A stretch of DNA of 26,725 nucleotides from JBFISM01 sp041608535 (lineage in GTDB: Bacteria; Actinomycetota; Acidimicrobiia; Spongiisociales; UBA5794). The stretch is taken from positions 1 to 26,725 of the forward strand of contig JBFISM010000039.1 in the NCBI GenBank assembly GCA_041608535.1. Direction: 5' to 3'. Below, piece by piece: positions 7,880 through 15,216 of this stretch. Below the pieces are notes generated by a model, which ran no database searches, had not been told where the DNA came from, and saw only the letters and a program-made list of their open reading frames with translations. The position numbers and the translations under genes were made by a program. Numbering within the stretch: the stretch's first letter is position 1; every line of letters starts with the position of its first letter.

Positions 7880-7897
7880 ACCGTGTCCAACCACGGT
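7880..7897. repeat. Inverted repeat just upstream of malE
   Basis: ACCGTG and CACGGT flank the six bases TCCAAC, immediately before the GAGGAGAGG Shine-Dalgarno of malE. It could be an operator for the maltose genes or a leader hairpin. It lacks the central CG typical of LacI-family operators. No confident -35/-10 pair was found in the 248-bp divergent region. Confidence 0.35.
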
Positions 7898-7919
7898 TCG
7901 AGGAGAGGAACCCAACCAC

Positions 7920-9251
7920 ATGAAACGGAAGCGACGGCCGTTCGTCGCGCTGTTGTTCGTATTCGCCCTCGTTGTGGCAGCGTGCGGCGGCGATTCGGAC
8001 ACGGGTGAAGACGCAATCACAACGGCCCCACCGGACACGACCGCAGCCCCCGCCACGACGGTGGCCGCCGATACCACCGCAGCACCAGACACGACCGCAG
8101 CTCCGGACACCACGGCCGCATCCGAACCGGCGGCGACCCTGCTCATCTGGGCCGACGAGCGCAAGGTCGAGCCGCTGGAAGCCGTGGCTCCGGGGTTCAC
8201 CGAGGCGACCGGTGTCGAGGTCGTTGTCGAGCTGGTTCCGTTCGGTGACATCCGCGAACAGGTGAACCTCGCTGGTCCTGCCGGCGAGGGTCCCGACATC
8301 TTCACGGGCGCCCACGACTGGACCGGTGAGCTGGCGGCCAACGGGATCATCGAGCCGATCGATCTCGGCGCCAAGGAGGCGAACTTCGTGCCGGTGGCGG
8401 TCAACGCCTTCGGCTTCGAGGGTCAGACCTATGCGGTGCCCTACGTCACCGAAGCGATCGCCATGTACTACAACACAGATCTCGTCGAGGAGGTCCCGGC
8501 CACCTTCGAAGAGTTGGGTGCAGCATGTGAGGCTGCCGGCACCGCCGAGTGCGTGGTCGTCCCCGGCGGCGGGACCGCCACCGATGCGTATCACAACTAC
8601 CCGTTCGTCTCCGCCTACGGCGCATCCATCTTCGCCTACGACGAGGCCACTGGAAGCTACGACCCGAGCGAGGTTCTGCTCGACTCCCCGGAGGCGATCC
8701 AGGGTGGCGAGACACTGGAGCAGCTGGTGGCCGACGGTGTGGTCGCGTCGACCGACTACGACACAGCGAAGAATCTGTTCTATGAGGGCAGTGCACCGTT
8801 CTGGATCACCGGCCCCTGGGAGCTGGGAGACCTCCGTGAGTCGGACCTGAACTGGGACGTGGCGGTGATCCCACAGATTGGCGATCAGCCGTCCCAGCCG
8901 TTCGTCGGCGCCCAGGGCTTCTTCCTCTCGGCGTTCTCGGAGAACAAGTTGCTGGCGCAGTCGTTCGTCCTCGACTTCATCGCCACCGACGAAGTGATGC
9001 AGGCGCTGTACGACGCCGATCCGCGGGGTACGGCGTGGCAGGCGGTCCAGGACGGTCTCAGCGCCGATCCCCAGGTGCAGACGTTCGCCGAGGCTGCCGG
9101 ACAGGGCATCCCGATGCCGAACATCCCGGAGATGGGCTCAGTGTGGGGTCCGCTCGGCGACAACCTGCTCCTGGTGCGCAATGGCGAGTCGGCAGCAACC
9201 GACGCACTGGCCACCGCAGCCGAGGCGGTGAGAGCGGCGATCAGCGGCTAG
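7920..9251 (+). CDS. malE: Maltodextrin ABC transporter substrate-binding lipoprotein
   Basis: The extracellular binding protein for imported maltodextrins. The 443-residue product begins with a basic n-region, a hydrophobic core and the lipobox VVAAC, placing the acylated Cys at 22. A 30-residue Thr/Ala/Pro/Asp linker then lifts the domain off the membrane. The binding domain starts at about 73 (TLLIWADERKVEPLEAVAPGF) and has the usual family-1 (MalE/COG2182) features: EGPDIFTGAHDW, YAVPYVTEAIAMYYN, APFWITGPWE and VGAQGFF. The reading frame is open further upstream, but the ATG follows GAGGAGAGG and is directly followed by the signal peptide, so it is the chosen start. It is first gene of malE-malF-malG-amylase, with 12 bases before malF. 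The GH13 neighbours on both sides support maltodextrin as ligand. Confidence 0.9.
   Translation: MKRKRRPFVALLFVFALVVAACGGDSDTGEDAITTAPPDTTAAPATTVAADTTAAPDTTAAPDTTAASEPAATLLIWADERKVEPLEAVAPGFTEATGVEVVVELVPFGDIREQVNLAGPAGEGPDIFTGAHDWTGELAANGIIEPIDLGAKEANFVPVAVNAFGFEGQTYAVPYVTEAIAMYYNTDLVEEVPATFEELGAACEAAGTAECVVVPGGGTATDAYHNYPFVSAYGASIFAYDEATGSYDPSEVLLDSPEAIQGGETLEQLVADGVVASTDYDTAKNLFYEGSAPFWITGPWELGDLRESDLNWDVAVIPQIGDQPSQPFVGAQGFFLSAFSENKLLAQSFVLDFIATDEVMQALYDADPRGTAWQAVQDGLSADPQVQTFAEAAGQGIPMPNIPEMGSVWGPLGDNLLLVRNGESAATDALATAAEAVRAAISG
8031..8120 (+). repeat. Five 18-bp repeats coding for the MalE linker
   Basis: Thirty codons read as five hexapeptides of the PDTTAA type (PDTTAA, PATTVA, ADTTAA, PDTTAA, PDTTAA), directly after the lipidated N-terminus. 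It is an in-frame minisatellite that can change linker length without a frameshift. Confidence 0.7.
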
Positions 9252-9263
9252 GAGGCCGACAAC

Positions 9264-10994
9264 ATGACAGAGGGTCCAGTCCTGAGCGACGACCGGCACA
9301 GCGAGGTTGACAAGCCTCCACCGACGCCGGCTCGTCGCTCGGGTTGGACCCCCTGGATCCGCGGCGTCGCCGTAGCCGTCTTCGATGCGCTCGTCGTCTT
9401 CGCCGTCCCCCAGCTGGTCAGCAACCAATCGTGGACGCTGCTCGCCCTCATGGTCGGCGCAGCGATTGCCGTCAACTGGGCGTATCTCAGTCCGCGCACA
9501 TCAGCGTCGCGCTGGCTCACACCGGGACTGATACTCATGGTGATCTTCGTCGCCTACCCGGTGATCTACACGTCGTACATATCGCTCACCAACTGGCGCA
9601 CCGGCAACATCCTCACCAAGGAACAGGTGATCAACAATCTCGAAGCGCGCGAGATTCGCGGTGCCGACGGTGGCGTGACCTTGGATCTGAGCATCTACCG
9701 CAACCCCGCCGGCAACCTCGCCTTCCTCGTCGGCGGCGAAGGTGTCGACCCCTACATGGGCCTCGCCCGTCCCGCCACCGACGACCCTCTGGGAGATGGC
9801 GCCGTCGACATCGGTGGCGTCGCCATCGATCCCGAAGCGCCACCAGAGACGATCGGCGACTTCGAGCTGCTCCAGGGCCTGGCAGTGACGGCCGTCGCCA
9901 GCCAGCTGGAGACGCTCGTCGTCGATCTACCCGACGGTTCGATAGCCACCGTCGAGACCCTCCAGACTGCAAGGGTGAGCCAAGCCGGGCAACGGTTCGT
10001 GTACGACCCGGCCGCGGATACCATCACCGACAACGAGGCGGGTCGGACGTGCGACGCCGGGCAGGGGAACTTCTTCTGCAACGGCGTTCCCGAGGAGGAA
10101 GTGGCCCGGGCCGCGATCATCGCCGCCGACTCGGTCATCGAATGCGAAGGGGGAATGTGCAACAACGTCCCGCTGTTCGCCATCGATGGCTCGCTACCCG
10201 GCTGGCGCACCGCCGTCGGCTTCACCAACTACGAGACGGTCTTCACCAACGAGGCCATCCGCGGACCTTTCCTCAGAGTGCTCGCCTGGAACGTCGTCTT
10301 TGCCTTCGGCACGGTCTTCCTGGCCTTTGCCATGGGTCTGGGTCTCGCCATCGCGCTGAAGAGCGATGCGATGCGGGGCAAGGCGTTGTATCGCTCGATC
10401 TACATCCTTCCCTATGCCATCCCCGCCTTCTTGTCGATCTTCGTGTGGCGTGGCCTGCTCAATACCGAGTTCGGCAAGGTCAACGGTCTGCTGGACACCT
10501 TTGGCGTACCGGGTGTGGACTGGCTGGGTAATACCGTCTGGGCGATGGCGGCGGTCCTGCTCGTCAACCTCTGGCTCGGTTTTCCCTACATGTTCCTCAT
10601 CTCCACCGGTGCGCTCACCTCGATCCCGGAGGATCTGCTCGAGGCGGCCCGGGTGGACGGCGCCGGCGCGTGGGGGACCTTCCGGAGGATCACACTCCCG
10701 CTGCTGCTCGTGTCGACGGCGCCGCTCCTCATCGGCGCATTCGCCTACAACTTCAACAACGTCGTGCTGATTTTGCTCTTGACCCAAGGCGGACCTCCGC
10801 TTGCCGGCTTCGACGTACCGGTCGGTGGCACGGACATCCTCATCTCGTTCACGTTCAACCTTGCATCGGGAGCCGGCCGTGGACAGCAGTTCGCCCTGGC
10901 CTCGGCGATCGTCGTGATCATCTTCATCGTGCTCGCCATCGTCTCGGCGAGCAGTTTCCGGCTCACCAAACGGCTGGAGGAATACTATGGCTGA
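9264..10994 (+). CDS. malF: Maltodextrin ABC transporter permease, MalF type with long P2 loop
   Basis: One of the two membrane subunits of the maltodextrin importer. The 576-residue protein has about eight membrane segments (near 32-50, 56-75, 84-109, 338-365, 377-398, 420-448, 478-506, 543-565). The EAA loop that docks the ATPase is LLEAARVDGAGAWGTFRRITLP (from about 458). Between helices 3 and 4 lies an external domain of about 225 residues, in the same place as the P2 loop of Escherichia coli MalF; many Gram-positive MalF proteins lack this domain. It carries four Cys (263, 272, 294, 299) as two close pairs, which could form disulfides. The ATG follows AGGAGG at good spacing. The gene ends inside malG (8-bp overlap), so the two permeases are probably translated together. 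Confidence 0.92.
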   Translation: MTEGPVLSDDRHSEVDKPPPTPARRSGWTPWIRGVAVAVFDALVVFAVPQLVSNQSWTLLALMVGAAIAVNWAYLSPRTSASRWLTPGLILMVIFVAYPVIYTSYISLTNWRTGNILTKEQVINNLEAREIRGADGGVTLDLSIYRNPAGNLAFLVGGEGVDPYMGLARPATDDPLGDGAVDIGGVAIDPEAPPETIGDFELLQGLAVTAVASQLETLVVDLPDGSIATVETLQTARVSQAGQRFVYDPAADTITDNEAGRTCDAGQGNFFCNGVPEEEVARAAIIAADSVIECEGGMCNNVPLFAIDGSLPGWRTAVGFTNYETVFTNEAIRGPFLRVLAWNVVFAFGTVFLAFAMGLGLAIALKSDAMRGKALYRSIYILPYAIPAFLSIFVWRGLLNTEFGKVNGLLDTFGVPGVDWLGNTVWAMAAVLLVNLWLGFPYMFLISTGALTSIPEDLLEAARVDGAGAWGTFRRITLPLLLVSTAPLLIGAFAYNFNNVVLILLLTQGGPPLAGFDVPVGGTDILISFTFNLASGAGRGQQFALASAIVVIIFIVLAIVSASSFRLTKRLEEYYG

Positions 10995-11907
10995 CATCAT
11001 CACCACCGACGAGGCCGCGCCTGCACGCTGGGTCGCTGAGCAGCGCGGCGCTCGCTTCCAGCTGTGGTGGCGCCGGCAGGGGTGGCGCCACTTCGTGGCC
11101 ATCCTCGCCTCGCTGTTTGCCCTCTTCCCCATCGTGTGGATCGTGTCGGCATCGTTCAACGCCATCGACAACCTCGGTGCCGCCCGGCTCATCCCCACCC
11201 GCTTCACGCTGGAGAATTTCTCGTCGCTGTTCTCCAACGCCACGTCGCCGGTCGATGTGTGGCTGTTCAACAGCTTCAAGGTGGCGGTGGTCGCCTCGCT
11301 GCTGGGTGTGCTGGTGTCGGCGATGGCTGCCTATGCCTTCTCGCGGCTCAAGTTCTATGGGCGGCGCGGTCTGCTCACCTCGCTGCTGGTGCTCCAGATC
11401 TTCCCGCAGTTCCTCGGGTTCGTCGCCCTCTTCGCTCTGGCGCAGCAGTTCGGGGCCGTCTTCCCCGCATTCGGTCTCAACACCCACGCGTTCCTCATCC
11501 TCGTCTACCTCGGGGGCGCCGCTGGGTTCAACGCGTTCCTGCTCAAGGGCTTCTTGGATTCGATCCCGGCATCGCTCGATGAGGCGGCCGTGATCGACGG
11601 TGCCGGTCAGGCCGCCATCTTCTTCCGGATCATCCTGCCCCTGACGCGGCCGATCCTGGCGGTGATCTTCATCATCACCTTTGTCAGCATCTTCAACGAG
11701 TACCTCCTGGCGCTGGTGCTGTTGTCGAGCACCGAGCAGTTCACGCTGCCGGTGGGTCTCCAGGCCTTCCTCCAAGAGGACTACGCCGCCAAGTGGGGAA
11801 CGCTGGCGGCCACTGCGCTGATCGGCTCGCTCCCGATCGTGGCGGTGTTCCTCATCGCTCAGAAGCAGATCATCGGTGGGCTCACCCAGGGTGCGGTCAA
11901 GAGCTGA
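10987..11907 (+). CDS. malG: Maltodextrin ABC transporter permease, MalG type
   Basis: The second membrane subunit, 306 residues, pairing with MalF. About six membrane helices are visible (first at about 36-56, last at about 283-300), and the EAA loop is LDEAAVIDGAGQAAIFFRIILP (from about 197). The ATG sits inside the last codons of malF (ATGGCTGA), with GGAGG a few bases upstream. No ATPase gene follows. In Streptomyces several sugar importers share one ATPase encoded elsewhere (MsiK), and the same arrangement is the simplest reading here. The tail of this gene overlaps the start of the amylase gene. Confidence 0.93.
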   Translation: MADIITTDEAAPARWVAEQRGARFQLWWRRQGWRHFVAILASLFALFPIVWIVSASFNAIDNLGAARLIPTRFTLENFSSLFSNATSPVDVWLFNSFKVAVVASLLGVLVSAMAAYAFSRLKFYGRRGLLTSLLVLQIFPQFLGFVALFALAQQFGAVFPAFGLNTHAFLILVYLGGAAGFNAFLLKGFLDSIPASLDEAAVIDGAGQAAIFFRIILPLTRPILAVIFIITFVSIFNEYLLALVLLSSTEQFTLPVGLQAFLQEDYAAKWGTLAATALIGSLPIVAVFLIAQKQIIGGLTQGAVKS

Positions 11908-14113
11908 CCATCGCCGGCTGACGGCGCTCGTCGCCGGTGCGGCACTCGTCGTAGCGGCGTGCACTTCGACCGGCGAGCCGACCATCACCACGACGGCCGC
12001 TGCCACCACGGCCCCACCGCCAACCATCGCATCGACCACGGCGGCACCCACGTCGACCACCGAGCCAGCCGATCAGAGTCTCGGTCCCACGGCGCCGCCG
12101 GTGCGGCATCCGGCAAGCGATCGAGTGATCTACTTCGTCATGACCGACCGCTTCGACAACGGCGACCCGTCGAATGACGCCGGCGGGATCGATGGCGGGC
12201 CGCTCGAGTCCGGTTTCCTGCCGGAGGACCGCGGGTTCCATCACGGTGGCGACCTCGCCGGGCTCACCACACGACTCCCCTACCTCGCCGACCTCGGGAT
12301 CACCGCCATCTGGATCACACCGCCGTTCCGCAACAACTACGTCCAGGGCGACGGCACGATCGAGGGCTCGTCCTCGTCGTACCACGGCTACTGGCAGATC
12401 GACTGGGACACGGTGGATCCGCATCTCGGCACCGAGGAGGAGATGTTCGCCTTCATCGACGCCGCTCACGCCCTCGACATGCACGTGTACTTCGACATCG
12501 TCATCAACCACACCGGAGACGTCATCCGCTACGCCGGTGGCTCGTACGTGTACTTCTCCCAGCAGGCGAAGCCCTATCTCACCGCCGGTGGGGCGCCGTT
12601 CGATCCGACTGCGGTGGCGGGGTCACCAGAGTTCCCCGACCTCGACCCGGAGATCTCGTTTCCATACGTGCCGGTGTTCGCCGACCCCGGAGATGCGACC
12701 ATGAAGTCTCCCGACTGGCTCAACGACGTCACGCTCTACCACAACCGCGGCGACTCCACCTTCCAGGGCGAGAGCTCGCTCTTCGGCGACTTCTTCGGTC
12801 TCGACGATCTCTTCACCGAACACCCGGCGGTCGTCGATGGGATGATCGAGCTCTACTCGGGGATCATCGAGCGATACGGCATCGACGGGTTCCGCATCGA
12901 CACGATGAAGCACGTCGATCTCGCCTTCTGGGAGCGGTTCGCTCCGGCTATCAGCGCCGCCGCCGCAGCGGCGGGTCGCGGTGGATTCTTCTTCTTCGGC
13001 GAGGTGTTCGACGAGGACCCCATCCTGCACTCGAGCTTCACCAATGCCGGTGTTCCCGCGACACTCGACTTCATCGTCGCCGCGGCGCTGGAACGGTATG
13101 TCGCCGACGGGCAGTCCGGCGAGCGTCTGGCCGAGGCGTTCGACAAGGACGACTGGTTCACCGACGACGACAACAACGCCTCGATGCAGGTGAAGTTCTT
13201 CGGCAACCACGACATGGGTCGGATGGGGAGGGCGGTTGACCAGGCGAACCCCGCCGCCGACGACACGGCGTTGCTGGCGAGGATGCGCCTCGGCTTCGAT
13301 CTGCTCTTCCTGACCCGCGGTGTGCCGGTGGTGTATTACGGCGACGAGCAGGGTTTCGTCGGCGACGGCGGCGACCAGCTGGCGAGGCAGTCGATGTTTC
13401 CGTCGGTGACGCCGGAGTACGTCGATGACGACAACATCGGAAGCGACGCAACACCGGCCGACGACAATTTCGACCAGCAGCATCCGCTGTACACCTGGAT
13501 CGGCGACCTCGCACGCTTCCGGCTGGACCACCCGGCGTTCATCACCGGTGCCCAGATCATCCACGAGACGGATGGGCCGCTGTTCGCCTTTTCCCGGATC
13601 GATCGGGAGAAGCGAGTGGAGTACCTGGTGATCGCCAACAACTCGACGCTGTCGGTTCCGGCCCGCATCGAGGTGCTCTCGCCCATGACATCTTTCACCG
13701 AGCTGCGCACGCCGACCACGGCGACCGTCACCAGCGACGCCGCCGGGGAGCTTCTCGTGGAGGTGCCACCGCTGAGCGCAGTGGTCCTCACGGCAGAAAC
13801 ACCGCTCGGCTTCATCGAGGAGGCTCCGCAGATCGCCCTCACGCGTCCGACCGGCGCCGAGATCCCGACGTTCCGTTACCGGCTGGAAGCGGAGCTTGCC
13901 GACGACCGGTATGCGGAAGTGACCTTCGCCGTGAGCGTCGACGGCGCGGATCCGCTCGTCGTGGGCACCGACGACGCCCCGCCCTATCGCGTGTACTGGA
14001 ACAACACCGATATCCCCGCCGGTGCGACCGTCGAGGTCATCGCAACGGTCGACGACGGCTCGGGCCGGCTCCGCTCGGCGGTGCACGAGGTGTCCATGGG
14101 TGATCGGCAGTGA
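11876..14113 (+). CDS. Secreted lipoprotein alpha-amylase (GH13)
   Basis: An extracellular GH13 enzyme tethered as a lipoprotein: the lipobox VVAAC puts the acylated Cys at 29, followed by a Thr/Ala/Pro linker (about 30-75). The barrel begins VIYFVMTDRFDNGDP. Regions I-IV are DIVINH, GFRIDTMKH (nucleophile Asp342), FFGEVFDE (acid/base Glu376) and FFGNHDM (Asp446), all intact. HGGDLAGLTTRLPYLADLGI is typical of bacterial alpha-amylases. A C-terminal beta domain (about 560-640) and an Ig-like module (about 660-745) follow. It should cut starch outside the cell and feed the adjacent MalEFG importer. The start is uncertain: the first GTG gives 745 residues; the GTG at 11891 gives 740 and an equally good signal peptide. 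Both lie inside malG, implying coupled translation in one operon. Confidence 0.9.
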   Translation: MGSPRVRSRADHRRLTALVAGAALVVAACTSTGEPTITTTAAATTAPPPTIASTTAAPTSTTEPADQSLGPTAPPVRHPASDRVIYFVMTDRFDNGDPSNDAGGIDGGPLESGFLPEDRGFHHGGDLAGLTTRLPYLADLGITAIWITPPFRNNYVQGDGTIEGSSSSYHGYWQIDWDTVDPHLGTEEEMFAFIDAAHALDMHVYFDIVINHTGDVIRYAGGSYVYFSQQAKPYLTAGGAPFDPTAVAGSPEFPDLDPEISFPYVPVFADPGDATMKSPDWLNDVTLYHNRGDSTFQGESSLFGDFFGLDDLFTEHPAVVDGMIELYSGIIERYGIDGFRIDTMKHVDLAFWERFAPAISAAAAAAGRGGFFFFGEVFDEDPILHSSFTNAGVPATLDFIVAAALERYVADGQSGERLAEAFDKDDWFTDDDNNASMQVKFFGNHDMGRMGRAVDQANPAADDTALLARMRLGFDLLFLTRGVPVVYYGDEQGFVGDGGDQLARQSMFPSVTPEYVDDDNIGSDATPADDNFDQQHPLYTWIGDLARFRLDHPAFITGAQIIHETDGPLFAFSRIDREKRVEYLVIANNSTLSVPARIEVLSPMTSFTELRTPTTATVTSDAAGELLVEVPPLSAVVLTAETPLGFIEEAPQIALTRPTGAEIPTFRYRLEAELADDRYAEVTFAVSVDGADPLVVGTDDAPPYRVYWNNTDIPAGATVEVIATVDDGSGRLRSAVHEVSMGDRQ

Positions 14114-14142
14114 TCGGGCCCGCCTCAAACGGTGCCGGCGGG

Positions 14143-14148
14143 TATGGT
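14143..14148 (+). promoter_or_regulatory. TAnnnT -10 box for the DinB-fold gene
   Basis: TATGGT ends six bases before the ATG at 14155, so transcription would begin at about that ATG and give a leaderless mRNA. The competing idea is read-through from the amylase gene, with translation from a GTG at 14110 that overlaps the amylase stop codon (GTGA) and follows GGTGATC, a good match to the anti-Shine-Dalgarno sequence. Confidence 0.45.
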
Positions 14149-14154
14149 GCTGCG

Positions 14155-14691
14155 ATGGCAGAACTTCCTGCGATACCCCCCGACAACAAGGATTGGACCT
14201 GGGTGTTGCAGCAAGGGTGCCCCGAGTGCAGGTTCGATGCTCAGTCCTTCGCCAGGGAGTCCGTGGGCGACATGCTGCGTGGGAACGCCCGCAAGTGGGA
14301 CGAGATCCTGGCTCGTGGTGAGGAGATCCGGGAGCGACCTCGCCCCGACAAATGGTCACCGCTCGAGTACGCCTGCCACGTACGCGATCTGTGCATGTTG
14401 TATGCCGAACGGCTCGACCTCATGCTGCACGCCGATGGTCCGCACTTTCCCGACTGGGATCAGAACATCACCGCCAGGGAGAAACGCTACGACCTGTGCG
14501 ACCCGGCAGACGTCAGGATGGAGCTGGCACACGCAGCTGAGATCCTGGCGGACAAGTTCGATGCGGTGAGCGGCGACCAGTGGCTACGACCCGGCTATCG
14601 CGGCGACGGCGCCAGCTTCACCGTCGAATCCCTCGCCCGCTACTTCATTCACGACCCCACCCACCATCTCTGGGATGTAGAAGTGGGTTGA
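14155..14691 (+). CDS. DinB-superfamily protein
   Basis: A 178-residue soluble protein of the DinB/YfiT four-helix fold. Recognisable parts are PPDNKDWTWVLQQGCPECRFD near the N-terminus, WSPLEYACHVRDLCMLYAERLDLML in the middle (the His of the metal triad is in CHVRD), and FTVESLARYFIHDPTHHLWDVE at the end, which supplies further His ligands (IHDPTHH). Related proteins bind a divalent metal, and some are mycothiol- or bacillithiol-dependent transferases; the reaction cannot be assigned here. The CPEC pair near residue 21 is a feature of this actinobacterial subgroup. The ATG is preferred over an upstream in-frame GTG (14110) because the 15 extra residues are low-complexity and a -10 box lies in that stretch. 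It is convergent with lysS across a repeat region. Confidence 0.8.
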   Translation: MAELPAIPPDNKDWTWVLQQGCPECRFDAQSFARESVGDMLRGNARKWDEILARGEEIRERPRPDKWSPLEYACHVRDLCMLYAERLDLMLHADGPHFPDWDQNITAREKRYDLCDPADVRMELAHAAEILADKFDAVSGDQWLRPGYRGDGASFTVESLARYFIHDPTHHLWDVEVG

Positions 14692-14709
14692 GCGTCTGGA
14701 TCCTCCTTC

Positions 14710-15123
14710 GGTCGCTGGGATCCGCATTGCACGACCACTGCCGGGTAACCCGGCGGATCAGCTCCCGGGGCTACCGCCGAACATCAAGGCGGGACAATCG
14801 CCGGGCCCGCAGCGCCCGAGCGAAAGCGGCGCCCGTACCACCTTGGTCGCTGAGATCCGCATCGCACCACCACTAACGAGTAACCCGGCGGATCAGCTCC
14901 CGGAGCTACCGCCGAACCTCCAGGCGGAACAATCGCCGGGCCCGCAGGGCCCGAGCGAAAGCGGCGCCCATACCACCTTGGTCGCTGAGATCCGCATCGC
15001 ACCACCACTAACCGGTAACCCGGCGGATCAGCTCCCGGAGCTACCGCCGAACCTCCAGGCGGAACAATCGCCGGGCCCGCAGGGCCCGAGCGAAAGCGGC
15101 GCCCATACCACCTTGGTCGCTGA
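14710..15123. repeat. Tandem repeat: three copies of a 135-bp unit
   Basis: Two full units and most of a third begin at 14745, 14880 and 15015 (period exactly 135 bp), with a degenerate tail of another copy before them (14710-14744). The second and third copies are identical over 109 bp; the first differs from them at about six positions. Each unit can form three hairpins, in the second copy GATCCGC/GCGGATC (14854-14894), CCGCC/GGCGG (14909-14927) and CGGGCCC/GGGCCCG with loop GCA (14937-14953). Because 135 is divisible by three, repeat-encoded frames stay open on both strands, but none has a convincing start or Shine-Dalgarno. It fills most of the 525-bp gap between the convergent DinB-fold gene and lysS. 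Confidence 0.9.
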
Positions 15124-15172
15124 CGCGTTCGCTCCGGGAGCCACGGCTTCATAGTGATTCGCATGATGTGCG

Positions 15173-15187
15173 TCAGCAGGGTGCTGA
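15173..15187. repeat. Small hairpin downstream of lysS
   Basis: TCAGCA and TGCTGA close on the loop GGG, about 30 bp past the lysS stop codon. There is no T-run, so a terminator role is weakly supported. Confidence 0.3.
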
Positions 15188-15216
15188 GTGTGGATGCTGC
15201 GACGGCCGGTGAACTG

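Noticed and set aside
12623..14359. Long minus-strand reading frame (over 570 codons) opposite the amylase gene
   Set aside because: Composition is that of an antisense shadow (Arg/Glu/Val/His-rich, no domains), and it spans the end of one real gene and the start of another.
14710..15123. CRISPR array or integron attC cassettes
   Set aside because: The repeats are 135 bp and adjoin without unique spacers, and no attC core pair or cas/integrase gene is nearby.
14843..15154. Open frame made of two 45-residue repeats in the tandem-repeat region
   Set aside because: The frame exists only because the 135-bp period is divisible by three. It starts at a TTG without a ribosome site, and the opposite strand is equally open.
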